Shown: positions 47,201 through 60,918 of the stretch, in pieces
Layout of the letters: each line of letters begins with the position of its first letter
Position numbering within the stretch: position 1 is the stretch's first letter
Assembly: GCA_027382625.1 (NCBI GenBank)
Contig: JAJKFJ010021078.1
Location: 62,001 to 126,000 of the forward strand
Reading direction: 5' to 3'
Origin: Tetmemena sp. SeJ-2015
Lineage: Eukaryota > Ciliophora > Spirotrichea > Sporadotrichida > Oxytrichidae
Length of the DNA stretch: 64,000 nucleotides
Made by a program: the position numbers and the translations under genes
The notes under the pieces: model-generated
Seen by the model: the letters and a program-made list of their open reading frames with translations, nothing else
The model's database searches: none
What the model was told of the DNA's origin: nothing

Positions 47201-50200
47201 TTCTTCTCCACCTATGGTGTATACAACGTTAGTGGACTGCTTATAGTGTCTGCTCCCAACTCAACTCAGACTCTGAACCTAACAGTGGTGGACGCTGTTG
47301 ATTTGACGTCCAGAGTAACTAGCAATACCTAAGAGCTGCTTTTGGCAAGAGCTCAAATGTCACTAACTATCTAATATCAGTCACACTCATAGTCAGAGGC
47401 TGCATCAAGGGAGAAGGCCTCACTGATGGAGGTGCCTGCTTCAAATGTCCCAAGGGAACTTATCTACTACAAGCTCCACTTGTCCCAACTGATTGCAAGG
47501 TATGCTCAGCTCAGAAAGCTATTTGCAATCAAACTACGTAAATTTACTTTGGTAAAGATTAATTATCAGGATTATTTGAATGGAGGATCTAATATCGGGC
47601 CTTAACCAGGCTATTGGAATTAATTATCATCATCATTCATTTAATTGAATTCAATTATGGAGAAAAGACAATGAGACAGATAACTTCATAGCCTGTTATT
47701 TGCCAGCTTCTTGCCTCGGCATGATTCTACCAGACCTGAACCCTGTCGGTGACTGTGAGGAGGGACTCTATGGAGTGCTTTGCACTGCTTGCATGCCTGG
47801 CTACTCAAGATCAGGCGACTATGATATTAAATATACTTAAACTATGGTTGCAGTAAATGCCCTCCCCCGATCCTTAACATACTGAGAATCGTAGGAATCT
47901 AGATATATTCAATTTCTTTTGATTTAATCCTAATAGCCATAATCATAGTGTTGGTGGTTATGGTGAGATCCACAATTAACTCTGCCAGTAAGAAGAACGG
48001 CTACTCAGTATTCACTAAGATCCTAACCAATCATTTGCAGCTTCTCTCAATTTGCTCATCTTTCAAATTCCAGTGGCCCTCTATCATAAGAGGATAAATA
48101 ATATTTGGAATTAAATCGTAACTACATTCTTCTCAAGTGGTAGTTTCATATCCTCAAGTCAAGAAAGCATAGTGTCGTTCGATTGCCAAATGGATAGAAG
48201 AGTGACTAGTCAAATACAAAGGTATAGATTCTCCAATGATCCACATTTATTCATTCATTTATATCCTGGAGAAGTCACTGTGCTATACATGAAAATGATG
48301 ATAAAGCCAAATAAACGAATTCATTAGGAAAATAAAAGGAACCTATGTTATTTAAGCTCTTTTTGGATAGATAATGCCACTTTTTTATAAAAATAAATAG
48401 GTGATATTTTTTTATGATTGCTTGGATTAGATTGAATATTTTTTCTTCTAAAAATACTGCAGATCAAGCAATTATAATATTTTAAAACTTCCATCATAAT
48501 TTTCTTAATTAGTCATTCATCATTATCAATAGACTCTATCTTATCAGCACATTAAACTTTTTGCAAAATAACTTTATAATAATTTTCCATTTCGCCGATT
48601 TATTTAACTTATTTACCTTTATTTGCAGGCCTTCCAATAATAATTTGCGTTACAGTAGCTGTGGTGTGGCTAATCTAAAATATATTACATAGTTATTTAT
48701 CTATTTGAAGAGAAAAAAGCAAATGGAGCAGTTAGAGATTAGATTTGTGGCTTCAGTAGTCATCATATTCTTCTTGGTCCACCCAACTATCACTCAGCAA
48801 ATGATCAACTTGTTCAACTGTTAAAACTTTGACGGTGACAAAAGACTAATGAAGATCTTAAATATTGTTTATTCCTTTATATTCTAATGAAGGACCTATA
48901 GGTTATTTGCTACACTGATATTCATATCTACATGGTGTATTTCCTCGCTCTTCCTTGCATAGCTCTATGGGGAATAGGTATCCCAGCCTCTGTGTGGTAC
49001 CTTATGACCAAGGATAAAGAAAAGCTAGACACACTAGCAGTAAAGTAGAAGTTTGGATTCCTCTACAACGGCTATAAAGCGAACCAACTTCTTCTGGGAA
49101 ATAGTCATCATGTATCGAAAGATTCTTCTTATTGGTCTCTCAGTTTTCTTGAACAGCATAGGAACTGTGGTGCAAGCACTAGTGCTGTTGATTGTCTTGG
49201 TGAGCTTCTTGCAACTCAACAATATGTTTAGGATTTACTTTTAATGCGGAGACCATTCGCAAACAGATCTTTGAACGACATAGAGGACTTGTCACTATTT
49301 GCAGGTATCATAACCATCTACTGCGCTATCTTCTTCATCTCAAGTAGAGATCCTACCTCAGCCTCTTATGATCCCAATAGTGACTTCACTCTAAATGAAA
49401 CCACAAAGCTTATACTGTTCGTAGCCATCATGGCCTTCAATATTCCTTTCTTCGCAACTTGGTTCTTTAAATTCATTGCTGTTGCAAGACTAGCAATCAA
49501 GGAGAAGTAGCCAAGACTATATTCATAATAAAAGATAGTTAAAGACTATCTACTTTATAAACTATATGTTGCCTTGTTCCTATGTTGCCGACAGGATAAA
49601 CTTGAAAGAGAAAACGAACAGCTTGCGAAAGTCACAAAGAGAGAGACTATAATTGAGAAGATAGAAGAGATCCAGTTCTTCCTCAAGGGTATGAAGAATA
49701 TGTACACCCGCTAAATCTTCTATGAAGGGCATTAAAAGTTCCTGCGCATGCTATATCACATAGAAACTGAGAAGGCAACTATTGACATGACTGAGAAGAA
49801 GCACAACTTCTACATCTAGGGTAAAATGGCTCGCGACCGCAAATTCGATCCAGAAAGAATGGCTGAAGTCCTTGATTAACGCATCCTCTCTATAGAGAGT
49901 GATGAGAAGTTCGCAGGCAGACAGATAAAGGATGATAGTTCTAAGTAGATACTGACTTAAATGGTGAGTGAATTTGATGGGAAGCCTGATCCCAAGTCTA
50001 AGTCTGCAAAGGGTAAACCTTCTGGAAAGCAAAGGAGAGAGAGCTTCATGATGGGCTCTAAGTCTGGGAAAGTAGGAGGAAGGAGCAGCCTATCAAAGGC
50101 AGGCATAAGCATGGAGGAAGGAAGCAGGTCTCCTTAGTCTAGTAAATCTGGTAAAACACAGCGAGAGATTAGCTACAGGTATTCCTGTAGGTTTCTCCAA

Positions 50201-52776
50201 CCAAAGACATGGCTCATAGTTGCAATTCTATGGAAGGAATTAAGACCTGGACGAGACGAACAACAACTATGAGAATTCTGAGTATGGATTGGACGACACT
50301 CACTACTTTAATGGCTCTCAAAGGAATCTTTTGAATGTAGCTCAGCCAAAGTTTGTGAATCAGAAGAGACAGAACTACATCTACAATTTTCATACTCTGA
50401 TTATACTTAATGACCACAATCTCATTATAATTGTGAATGCTTCATCTGGATCAACTTAAAACATCAAGGGCTTTATTTCTGGATCAGGAATAATCTATGA
50501 CGAAAGTAGTCAGACCGGAATTCAAAACCAGCCTTAAAACAAGCTGCGTCCAAATACTACAACTGCACACGGGGGAACTTCAAACCAGACTTAAGGAGGT
50601 AATAATGCTCAAAACTTTTAACAGATTCACAAGCAAGCCCAGAACTTCCTCTTTGCTAATCTGTAGAACTCTGTGCAGATGGGCATCAGTGGGATTGTTG
50701 GTAGCAGGAGTAGTATGAGTGGAGGGCTACAGTAGGATGACTAACTTAACACAGAGGAGAGGATTATAAATTATTTTTCATTTTGGATTAAGAAGTACAG
50801 GAAGAAGCAACTGCAGCCCTTGGAAGATAGAATAGAGCGATCCAGAAATGCTATGAGATAATTATTTTATGATCTATTTTTTTAATGCAACTAACAAGCT
50901 CAACAAAGGAAAGAGGAAGAAGCGCATAGAAATCAATGATGTTGATGAGAGCAGAGATTAATCTTTTAATAATCACTATTGTCTTAAATAGAGATGGCCT
51001 AGTTCAACAATCATAACAATTGGCATTATATATTTGATAGTTGCGAAAGAGGAGAACTTCGCAAGAGATGGGTTGGAACAAGACTACAGTCCTGGGGACA
51101 TCCTGCATACTGAAATCTTGGACTTCTCAAAGCTGGAAAATTTCTACTTCGGTAGGGGCAAGTAAGGAATATTCGACACCGATGCTTTCTATGAAGAAGA
51201 GAGTGTCAGAGAGAAGAGGTTGATGAGAGGACTGACCAAGAGATTACAAGAAACCAATGTGAAGTCTGGCTAAAAGAATTAGAAATCACCCAAGAGGTAA
51301 AGAGGCAGCACTCAGAAGGCCACTTCTCAAAGGAACAAGACTGATTAGAAGAATAACGATGCAGTAAGTCAAGGCAAGAGCAGCAACAAGAATCAGCCTT
51401 CATACTCGAGAGCCTCTTCAGCAGCAGGCTTGAGCAGTGTAAAAATTAAAAGTCTAGCTTGTTTTTGAGTGGAAGGAAGTCTGAGTTCTAAGTGAGCTTC
51501 CTGCCTCCTCCACAGGATTCAGCCTACTTCAACAAGCGTGGGGCTTTTGAAAATAAATATAAGTTTATTTGTCCAGGCGAATCAGAGATCTCTGGGCTTG
51601 ACTGGCACAAACTAGTATGTGATAAATGCTCCACAAGACGCACAAGGAGCCACTGAGTGTTTTTCTTACTTTTAATGAAATATGAGGGCAACCCCTTGAA
51701 CATCATAAAGAACTAGCCTCTTCAATTTTGAAGACCATGTCCCAAACAGAGAAGCAACTGACTGTGGAAGAGATCCTGAGGCAGACCAAGCTCGGAAAGA
51801 AGTGGAAGGAAGAACTCAATCATGTACAGAAGCTCAGACCGCATGAGGCACCAACAAGAGAGCTCATCATCAACGAGGCTAGGCTAGTTCATGCAAATCA
51901 ATTCTTAATATAAAGCTGTATTTTACTACTGATTAATCAGAGACTAGATCCACTAGGCCGAGTAGTTAGCTCCATCCTACTCTTTCCTGGAGAGTCCAAG
52001 CAAATCCCCAGACAAGAGTGAAGAGAGAAAGTCTGAGAGCCCATCCTCTGTCAAGGCCATAGAGCCTGGTAATACTTAGCAAAGAAGAAAGAGTTTGTTC
52101 TCCTAAGCCAACCTCCTCTAAGCAGTCGTCCAAGCAGCAGAAAACCAAAAGAAGAATCCAGCTCTCTTGAACCCCAAATCAGATGAAACTTTCGGCCTTG
52201 AGAAGAAAGGAGCTATCATATAGAGTCCCAAGGAAGATCTTAAACATGAAATAGTTTTTAAGATACTCCAAAAGAAGGATAGCATTTAAAATCTTCTTAG
52301 AATAAATATAGCCATTATTTAAAGGAGCAGGAGACTTCTCCATGAAAATAAATAAACTATTTGGAGGTCTAAAGTCCAGCAACAAGACTGTGAAGATGAC
52401 TCCTAATCCTGACGAGCCCATGAAGAAACCGGCTTCATAGCCCAGAATATCGTTCGCAAAGCCAAACTCACCCGAAAATAAGATCATTGTTATACCCATC
52501 ATTTTTTTCATGTGATTAAACCCAACTCTGGACTAGATAGCAATAATAAATCTTCAATTTATAATGTAGAATGTTATCTTTAGCAAGAACATATAGAGCT
52601 CAGGAGGGAGCGGAAATAAGAAACGCAAGGGGACTGTGAGAGGCACTATTATCACAATCAAGGACTACAACGGTGAAGCTATGACTCAAGATAGACATGA
52701 TCAGTTATTAGATGAGCTCAAGCAAAAGTAAGACCCTGACTAGCTGCTCATTACTCTAGACTCAGAATTGGAATGA
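37386..52776 (+). CDS. Giant surface protein, 3' part (beta-helix, membrane domain, tail)
   Basis: Continues the beta-helix-like repeats (FNSTF, NNTFI, TFKNIQQGG) from 38.2 to about 47.3 kb, split by many AT-rich inserts. A cysteine-rich segment follows (GGACFKCPKGTYL, CEEGLYGVLCTACMPGYS, about 47420-47810). Several hydrophobic segments lie at about 47890-49510, e.g. LILIAIIIVLVVMV, PIIICVTVAVVWLI and FAGIITIYCAIFFIS. The cytoplasmic tail (49560-52776) is charged, with KRETIIEKIEEIQFFLKGM, then Ser/Lys/Gln-rich linkers and SLLDELK-type helices, ending DPDQLLITLDSELE at TGA 52774-52776. Probably a multi-pass plasma-membrane receptor or adhesin. The region after about 51.6 kb could belong to a separate small gene (MSQTEKQLTVEEILRQT at 51737). 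Together with the 5' part the product would be several thousand residues. Confidence 0.72.
43371..43409. other. IES, 39 bp, pointer GCAAAT, in frame
   Basis: GCAAAT at 43365-43370 and 43404-43409. The insert is 13 codons without a stop, so a gene finder would translate it. Excision gives INNEQCQANTTQTYD, which fits the repeat text better. Confidence 0.82.
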
Positions 52777-52980
52777 CCTAACTTATTAAATCTTATAAGA
52801 GAGTCTGCAAAAATATTATTCCTAAGATTTTATAGAATGAAACTTTTAACTTTTAGAAAATCTTACTTTTCTCTTATGAAGTTTAGTAATCTTAGACTAT
52901 AATACTTATTAAAATTGACTTTTATACTTATGATGCTGTTTTAATAGAAATGATAATGAGTATTGAGGAGTATTTCTCTC

Positions 52981-55900
52981 TCACTTTTTGAATGTGGAAG
53001 CAATTTGAGCGATTGCATCTGCCTTTGCCTCTAAAAGTGGTATGATATACTTTGCATTTTCCTCGCCCAGTTTTTACCTGATATCTTCAGGAGACTATCC
53101 TCCAAAATGAACTGCTCCATCTTCGCAAATTAGGCAGCCAATTCATGGAACTCAAAGAAGTTGTAGACTCGAGACCAGACGCCCTCTCTCTTCTCTTTGA
53201 CTTTAAGAAGCAGCTTCGCCATTGATGTGGTAGTTGGTCTCCACCATGTTTTCAATTTGCTCACTGCCGTCATCTCCCTAGCAGTACTTCATCCAGCTCA
53301 ACTGCTTCAAAACTATCAGTCCTTGCTCTTGGAGCTCGCTGAATATCTCAGCCATTTATTCTTCAAAGTCATTAGTGTCAGGAGGCATATGCAGAAGCTG
53401 AGAAAGCGCCTTCTCAAGTAGGCCTTTATCTATTGCTGAGGACTTCCTCAAACAGCCAAATACAAACTATGAATATTTAAAAGCCTAAGGTACATAGGAA
53501 TGGAGGCTTGGTTCTCAGGTCTGAAGTTATTATAGGCGTGATTAAGAAATAGGAAGATGATCTCCTCGCCCTTTTTGCCATTCACAGTCTGCATATCCCT
53601 GTAAATCTTGAAGAAATCCACATCTGTAGGTAGCAGACTATGTGCTTCTTCAATACTTGTGGCCTTTCCTGCTTTAATAACTTCTTCAAACTTAGAATAG
53701 TTTTCCAAGCAGTTGGTTGTGATCGCACTCTCAGAAATTTCAATGGCCTGTGCTGGTGCTTTTAAAGAGAGAAGGAAATTTTAATAAACAATCTTCCTTC
53801 TTGATAGTTGTCTGTTGCGAGAGCTGTTGCTTATTTTGATAGCCAGTTGCGCCACCAGAAGGCTTTTAAGAATACGTAGTTTGTTAGTCTGCATTTAGGC
53901 CTGCCCCTCTTCCAGTGCCCTTAATTGAGTTTCTACCTCCTCTTTGGTTCTATTGATCATAAAAGCTTAAAATATTAGTCTACAATTTGAAAAGCGATTA
54001 TGAGTTTAAGGATCTCTCTAGCCTCTTCCTCTTCCCTGTCCTTGGTAGGTGTTAGCCCTATCTCTCTGAGCATATCTATTGTCACCCCTGCCTTGACCAC
54101 CTCCCCCATACATCTGCTTCTCTTCTTCCTCAATCATCTTACTAATCTTCTCCTCCTCTCTCGCCTTAGCCTCTAATTCTTTCCTCAAGTCATCCACTTT
54201 CTTAGGCCCCTGCTCATTCTATTTGCGTGTCTTGGTCCACCCTGAAGCTCTGTCATCGAGCATGTTCTTGACCAAGATGCGGATTCTGGTTGAGATAGCC
54301 TTATTTTTATCATCAATCGCTAACTCCTCGAACCTCTTAAAGATGCCTTGATAGGCGAGGGCTTGGCGCTTTTGCATCTAGGTTACAACTGGATCGTTAG
54401 GGCCTGGGTTGGTTATTGATTCTGCCTTGGCCACCTTATTTATTATCTCGTCAAGTAATTGACCGATCTTTTCCATCAATACAGTTGCTCATAAAGTTAA
54501 AAATGTAATTTATTGTACTCCTTCGACCGTGTCATCCTAGCAATCCAGTTTTAAAAAGTTAAGAACTTACATTCACATAAGGAAGTTGAGCCTTGTTCTC
54601 AACTGCTAGCAATAAATCGAAGACTGAGATGATGATACTCTCTTTCAGTAATTGTCTTCTATTTAGCTCTCCAACAAACATAATGTCTATAAAATTGAGC
54701 AGTGGTTCAATTCTTACTTCCAAAGAGTAGCTGTCTATACTTGTAAAGCTCTTCCTAATCCATTGTGCTTCTCTTCAATTGAATTTCTGGGTTGAAGAAC
54801 ACGTCGAAGCTGGATTTACAGTTTAATATTTTACTAAACTTAACATAATTTATAAACCCTTGAATAAATTAATGAGTGCACAAGAAGTGAAGATCTGATG
54901 TCGCTGCTTGGTATGTTTTTGCGAGTTGGCTTAAGTTATCTCAGCTACATTTCGAGTTTGATGAGTTTCTCACATAAGTCTCCATAGAAATTGAGATAAG
55001 CCTTCTCCTTCTAAGCCTTTCTGAAGATTGTTTCCACAATCAGCTTCATATTTTCCTAGTTAAGATTTCCCTTCAAGTTATCTGTCTCTTTATTGAAACC
55101 TGGCTCCCCTTCAATCTTTATATCTCCGAACATGTAGTTCCTCAGAGCCAAGAACTTCTTCTCAAAGTTCTCTGGAGTGATCTAGTTGATAAGAAGTCTA
55201 AATCATAAGAAGTTGGATGATAAATTATTTGAGAGTCTAATCTGCTTAGACACATCTTTGTCTTGTCTGGCTTTCTCAATTACAGCTAGACTCTCAGCCT
55301 TCAGCTTTAGCTTGAAGTTATCCACCTCTTGACGGTGAATCTAGAATTCCTCGGGTGTCATGTTCACTCCACCTCCGCCTGTTGTAAAGCCACCATCATC
55401 CTTATTCTATCCATCTCTCTACTGCCTTGGATTCTAGTAGTTTTGATTATAAGGTTTCTAGCCGTGCTGATTATTGTTGTATCCACCCTCTCTTGGAGGT
55501 CTGTTATACTACTAGCCTCCTTAATTGTAGCCTCCTTGCTTGGGCTTACCTCTGTAGTTACCGCCGCCACCTCTGGTGATGAAATCTTCCTACCTTTGTT
55601 TCCTAGTCAAAAGTTCTCCAAAGAATAGATTGCTGAAGCTTTAAAATATGCATACATACATTCAGCAAAACTGTAGAAGCTTTATGGGCCTGCTTTAGAA
55701 ATAGGTAGATCTTTAAACTTTGCAAGATAGTCTTAGGAAATCCATCCTAATTTCTTCTCTAACTCCTTTAACCTCAGTTATTAAGTCTGCTAGCTTTTCC
55801 TATTCCTAGGGATCGGCCACTTTGCCACTCTACTTAATTTTCTCTTGTACACTTAGGCTATAGAGAGTTTCCTGCACACTTGAACTATAGGCCACATTAG

Positions 55901-58900
55901 CAGATGAACTCTTAACAACGACCTTCTTGCCTTTCTTAGGCTTGCCTGTGAGGAGCTTGCTGCTCTCGTTCTTCTTTTAAGGAGCAGGTTGCGTGGGCTC
56001 AGATATTATGAAATAACACGTTATTAAACTTAAGATGAGGATTCTTAAGGCTTTTTCTACTCTTCTTCTTGGATGTCTTAACTTTTGACAACTTGGCTTG
56101 CTGACTCTTCTTCTATAGACTGGCTTTCTAGTTCATGCGATATGGTTTCTATTTCCGCACTTACTAGAACTTCTTCCTTGACTGGTTCAACGATGGTTAC
56201 CTTTCTAGCCAGCTTTGGTTCTACTTCTTTGACAACTTCAGCTTTAACCTCAATAAGTTGGCTCACTTCTTTCACTTGCACTTCTTCTGCAGTAACTTGA
56301 GGAGCTCTTGAGCCTTCCATAATAATATAAGCACATACTAATTTCCAAATACTCAACATTGGGGGGTAATTACTAAGTAGAAATTGGATCCTCAGCTTTG
56401 ACTTCCTTTTTATTAACAATAGAAGGTGCTTTAGGATGAAAGGCAGCTGCATTTGTGTTAAATGAAGAGGGTCCTGATTCAAGAACCTATTTGAGTATTA
56501 CAAAAGCTGCTGCTTCCATCTGTTGCGCGGGTTGAATTCCTTAGAAAATCTAAGGCTGACCTCCAACAAACTGGTTAGGCATGCCAACCATGTTCATATT
56601 TTAAGCTGGCAGCTAGGTCTATATATGGTGTGGAGGATATTACTGCTAGAACTATTAGGGATGCTGCTAATATATATCAGAATTAATTCAAATCATTATT
56701 GAGTAAAACAGGGAATAAGTGGAGGTGCTTTAAATTGTGATGCAGTCAAAAATTCTCTTAGGCATTTAAAAAATACAGACTTTTCTATATCCAAAAATAC
56801 ATAAATTAATAATCTCGCTCTCTTCCTATATACATATTTTTCATTTCCCTCGAAACTTATTTTGCCGAATACTATGAATTGAGCATTGCCACAAAAGAAG
56901 TAGCAAAATAAAGTGTTTATAAGAAGATTCTAATAAATTTAAGCACTTTCTAATGATGAATAATTTAATCCAATTTAAATTATTTCAAATATCATCTATA
57001 TAATCATTAAAAAGAGTATAAATTTAGTTAAGCTAAAAATTCAAATCAATAGTTCCCAGGTTGAGGAAAGGGCTATTGAACTGGAACTTGATGCTAAACG
57101 AAATTTTAGCCTGGAATTTAGGCTTAATGGCTCATGTTATTGTTATTAAACTACTACTAGATATGAGCCTGTTAGTAGAGAGCTTACTATCCACAAAAAA
57201 AAAGTTAAAATAGAAACTTAAGATAGAAAAATTAAGCGATAAGCGACATATGGAGGTTAATTACCCATTGGATATGGAGCTCTCATATGCTGTCTATTTT
57301 AATTTACGTTACCCTAAGATAACCAATGAGGCTATTCATTCAGGTGCTATGTTTAACCTTAGAATTACTATGGTATCTTTGACTGAGTTTAATGATAAGG
57401 AGGAGGAGGTGGCTGATTTTTCTAATAGCTGGCACTATTACTGCTCGAGAGCGATCTATCACCCTAAGAGAAAGTATTTTGTGGAATCACTTATTCAATT
57501 TAGCTGTGGCTGGCATCTTTATGCTAGCTGATTACTTATTGCAGCTACTACTTCTAAGCCTATTCTTGAGCATCCTATCTCACCTCTGTGTTTTTCTTTT
57601 TCCCAAGCCTGAATTTAAGATTTGCGTTGATCGGTTTGCTCGAAGCCTCTTCCTTGACAACGAAATCTGCTCTGTCATAAGTTTTAGGCTTAGTGCAAGA
57701 GAACAAATCGAAGCCAATCTTTCTCTCTTTGCTGTCACTCTTTCTCTTTTGGCCAAAAGCTTAGTGCTGCTGCGGTTGCTAAGTGCTCTCTGCTTTAGAT
57801 TCTTCAGTTACACTATAATCGAAGTTAGCAGGAAAAAAGAATTTAACTTACTTAGAGACTATTGAGTGAGAATGATGCTCTAGATTTTTTGAGAGTGGAA
57901 ACGACTGGATAGAATCTCTGTCAAACTAAGAGGAGTTTCTACCTTACAACTGAGTCATGTCAATTGTTGAAGTCTCTTGACTTAAGCCACTCACTCCTTA
58001 TCTGTGATTTGGTACAAAAGTTGGGAAATCTTTTGACGGTGCGTTTTAAGGCTGACCCTAACTATATGCGATGCCTAGTTGATTCTGTGATTAACTGTAG
58101 TAGTTGTTTGCCTAACTCACATTACAGTATTTAAAGAGTGAAGTGAGAATAATATAAGCATTTTTACATTTGGTTGGTAAGTCTGTGGCCTGAAATTCTG
58201 ATTTTGCACTTAGGGAATATGGGCGCCCATAGATGCCATCTAGTTTCTTGGAAAGCTACCTTGCATTTGATTGGTCAGTGGATAGACTTAGAATAAAATA
58301 TTTTAAGTACTGGGGGCTGAAAGTTTTAGGTGGCAGGGGCTGAAAACTACTGTCCCAACTGATTCTTCAAATTATAAACATTAGTAAAACAAGTTCATTT
58401 AAAAAGTATTCGGATCTAAATCATTAAGATATACAACGCAAAAATGGATTACAATTGCTCATTTAAGGAGTGGGATATATAAAAATTAGTTTAAATTATC
58501 TCAATTTATTTAAGGAGATTGGTACCTAACCTGGCCTTATGGCATCATACCCTATGCCATGTATTTAAAATTATTTTTAGAATTAAGCACTAGATGTATG
58601 GCTATCCCTATGGTATGATCTGATTTTGGCCTTGAGGGTAGAAGTTGTTTTTGTTCTGGTGGTAATCGTTACTCTAGAATCTTGGCTGGTTGTGATTACC
58701 TCCAGGCATACCTCCGCCCATCCCGCCTTGATAATTTTAATGTTAAAACTATGTATGCTTAAATATAATGTTTTAAATATATCTTTTACTCTCTTTCTTA
58801 GTTTTGTTTTTTTTTTGTGTAAAAAATTTGCAGTTATAAATTAAGAGAATAAGATTAGCTCATTTCTGAGATAGTTTAGGTCATGCTATGGTTTAAAGTG

Positions 58901-59578
58901 CAAGAATTGATTTTCTCCTTGTGAGAAGATACGAAATGATAAAGGGACTACTCTATAAAATAAAGTCTCATTTAAATGGATATACACCCACAACATTAAA
59001 GAAATAAATAAATTTAAAAGGCTTCCATTCCTTTTTTAGTCTAATGTCTTATAAATTACGAATTTGGATAATTTTGAATATTGTATGCTCCTGTTTGGTT
59101 TTGCATCTAAGGTTGCACTTAAGGCTGAGGCATCCTTATCATGTTCTGCCCTCCCATATAATTACCTCCATCTTAATGTGTGTGATATCCAGGCTCCTCG
59201 TGAAAATTGGTTGGAGCATATCCTTGAGAGGGGTTTTAGCCCGCATTATTGTTTGGTCTGAAATCTTTAGATCCTAAGTTGAAGTTATTTTATCTCATGG
59301 CGGCGTCATTCCCCCTATATTTAAAACACGATAAGAATTCGTTCTACTTGAAAAGCAGAAACATTTCAACATTAACATTTGAGAATGAAATGGTCTTTGT
59401 AGCAGAGTGGAAACTAGTACTTACATATCCATTTGGTTGTTGTAGTTTTGCTAAGGCGCGTAGCCCTAGACGTTCTAACCCTAGTTTTAATTCATCATCT
59501 TTATTCAAGATATCTTTATCTGTAGAGTATAGTTATTTTTAATAATTCTTACAAATTGGAGAATCTTTTAGAACTCAT
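52981..59578 (-). CDS. EIF4G: Translation initiation factor eIF4G
   Basis: Scaffold that bridges the cap-binding protein, eIF4A and the ribosome-bound eIF3 (known for the family). The MIF4G domain lies at about 55190-54060, with TPENFEKKFLALRNYMFG, LNQENMKLIVETIFRKAQK, YLNFYGDLCEKLIKLE and the diagnostic end STRIRILVKNMLDDRASGW followed by GPKKVDDLRKE. Upstream are an RGG/Tyr-rich segment (about 55620-55380), an acidic Val/Glu stretch (about 56330-56080) and a very long Q/N/P-rich region back to about 59500. The candidate start MSSKRFSNLQ is at 59578. The C-terminus is helical (EQMAEIFSELQEQGLIVLK), MA3/W2-like, ending AQIASTFKK at TGA 52981-52983. A PAM2-like patch SKDFPTFVP lies near 58015-58045. 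Numerous introns/IESs break the frame and most are not mapped to the base. The family call rests on MIF4G and is secure. Confidence 0.9.
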
Positions 59579-59640
59579 CACACAATTAAGTAAATAAGAA
59601 GGGGGAAAAGATTTGTGGAAATATAATACTTTACGCTTAC

Positions 59641-60918
59641 TCAAAGTCTCTGGTGCTCGTCCTAGAACTTTTTCATGAACTGCTGTAGCTTTACAGCGCC
59701 CTCAAGTGGCATGCCGTTGTACATAGATGCTCTGCACCCTCCGAAGAGAGCATGGCCTCCTAGCCACATCAGACCTTCCTCTCTAGCCTGGGCAACAAAC
59801 TCTTGTTCAAGCTCCTTAGTAGATATATAGGGTTTTATTATATAGTGGGAAGGTTGTACATGAGGTTGAGTCTGCTTCTGTGAGCGGGATCCGTCTTGGA
59901 AGTAAAGAACCCGTTTGAAGAGTCGATAGTGTCATAGATAAGCTTGCTTCTCTGCTTTGCTAGATCATCGTAGTGATCCACTCCAAACTTCTTGGTATGT
60001 CTGAGAACCAGATTTGAGAGATAGAGAGCGAAAACGTTGGGGGTGTTGTAGAAATTGTTAGGCGCCTTTTCGTGGAATTCCCAATCCATCAGATAAAGAT
60101 GAATTAAGCTAAAGTCTATGTATAGTATCAGGATGGGAGTATCTTCTCTCTTTCTACCAAGGACTTCTCTATTGATAATCACTGCTCCAAGTCCTGATGG
60201 TCCTAGATTCTTCTGTACGGCTGCGAACATAACATCAACATGGTCCCATTCAATTCCTCTAGTCAAGAAATTTGAAGTGGTATCCACTACCATGGGAATC
60301 TTAGGGTGAGTCTCTGGGCGATGAATGGCACTCTTAAATTCAACTCCATGGATGGTTTCGTTGTCGCAGTACTGGAAATAGTTGGAGTCAGGAGCAAAGG
60401 TAATTTCATCTGCAGATGGGAGAGTGATGTACTTCTTGTCGTCTGCAGGAGTCCAAGCTTGGTGCACAGTGTTGAACTTAGCTGCCTCTTTTGCGGCATC
60501 TGAACCCCAGAAGCCCGTCACCAAATGAGTGGCAGCTCCCTTTTGCCCCAAGTTGAAGGGAACTGCAGAGAATTGCTGATAGGCGCCTCCATGTTGCCAC
60601 AGTATCACATACTTCTCAGGGATGCCCAAAAGACTTCTTCATTCAGTAAGAAAATATACGCTATCATCATTAACTACTTCTCAAGCTTGCATTGGCTTCA
60701 TCGATGATGGCATAATACTCTGGGGATCTGGAGAACATCTCCACGATGCTGAAGCCCTTGCCCTGATAAGAGAGAAACTCCTGTTGGATCTCAAGTAGAA
60801 CTTCCTTGGGAAGCTGAGCTGGGCCTGGGGAGAAGTTGTAGACGGGCATTCCCTTCGAGTTGACTGTGGTGCCTCCCTCAAGAATCTGAGCTATTTTGCT
60901 TTCGGCGGATCCTTCCAT
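59641..60918 (-). CDS. serC: Phosphoserine aminotransferase
   Basis: PLP enzyme that converts 3-phosphohydroxypyruvate and glutamate to phosphoserine and 2-oxoglutarate, the second step of serine synthesis; cytosolic. Start MEGSAESKIAQILEGG at 60918. Family landmarks: YNFSPGPAQLPKEVLLEIQ, SYQGKGFSIVEMFSRSPEY, LWQHGGAYQQFSAVPFNL and the Schiff-base lysine in AAVQKNLGPSGLGAVII (about 60230-60180). The C-terminal WLGGHALFGGCRASMYN precedes TGA at 59641-59643. About 380 residues after removing three IESs (26, 39 and 43 bp), close to family length. No spliceosomal intron is needed. All key residues seem present, so it should be functional after IES excision. It is the cleanest test case for IES mapping in the window. 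Confidence 0.96.
59821..59846. other. IES, 26 bp, pointer TAGT
   Basis: TAGT at 59817-59820 and 59843-59846. Excision restores LNLMYNLPT to KELEQEFVAQARE, the expected SerC order; unexcised the frame is wrong for the last 60 residues. Confidence 0.9.
60093..60131. other. IES, 39 bp, pointer ATCAG, in frame
   Basis: ATCAG at 60088-60092 and 60127-60131. The 13 codons add a hydrophobic insertion absent from SerC proteins. Excision gives DTPILMDWEFHEKAPNN. Confidence 0.92.
60639..60681. other. IES, 43 bp, pointer ACTTCT
   Basis: ACTTCT at 60633-60638 and 60676-60681. Excision joins EANASLRS to LLGIPEKYVILW, matching the family. Unexcised there is a TGA. Confidence 0.92.

Noticed and set aside
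57392..57865. 157-residue plus-strand standard-code frame with hydrophobic segments
   Set aside because: It is the antisense of the Gln/Lys-rich eIF4G coding region, which is open on the minus strand under the ciliate code with sensible composition.
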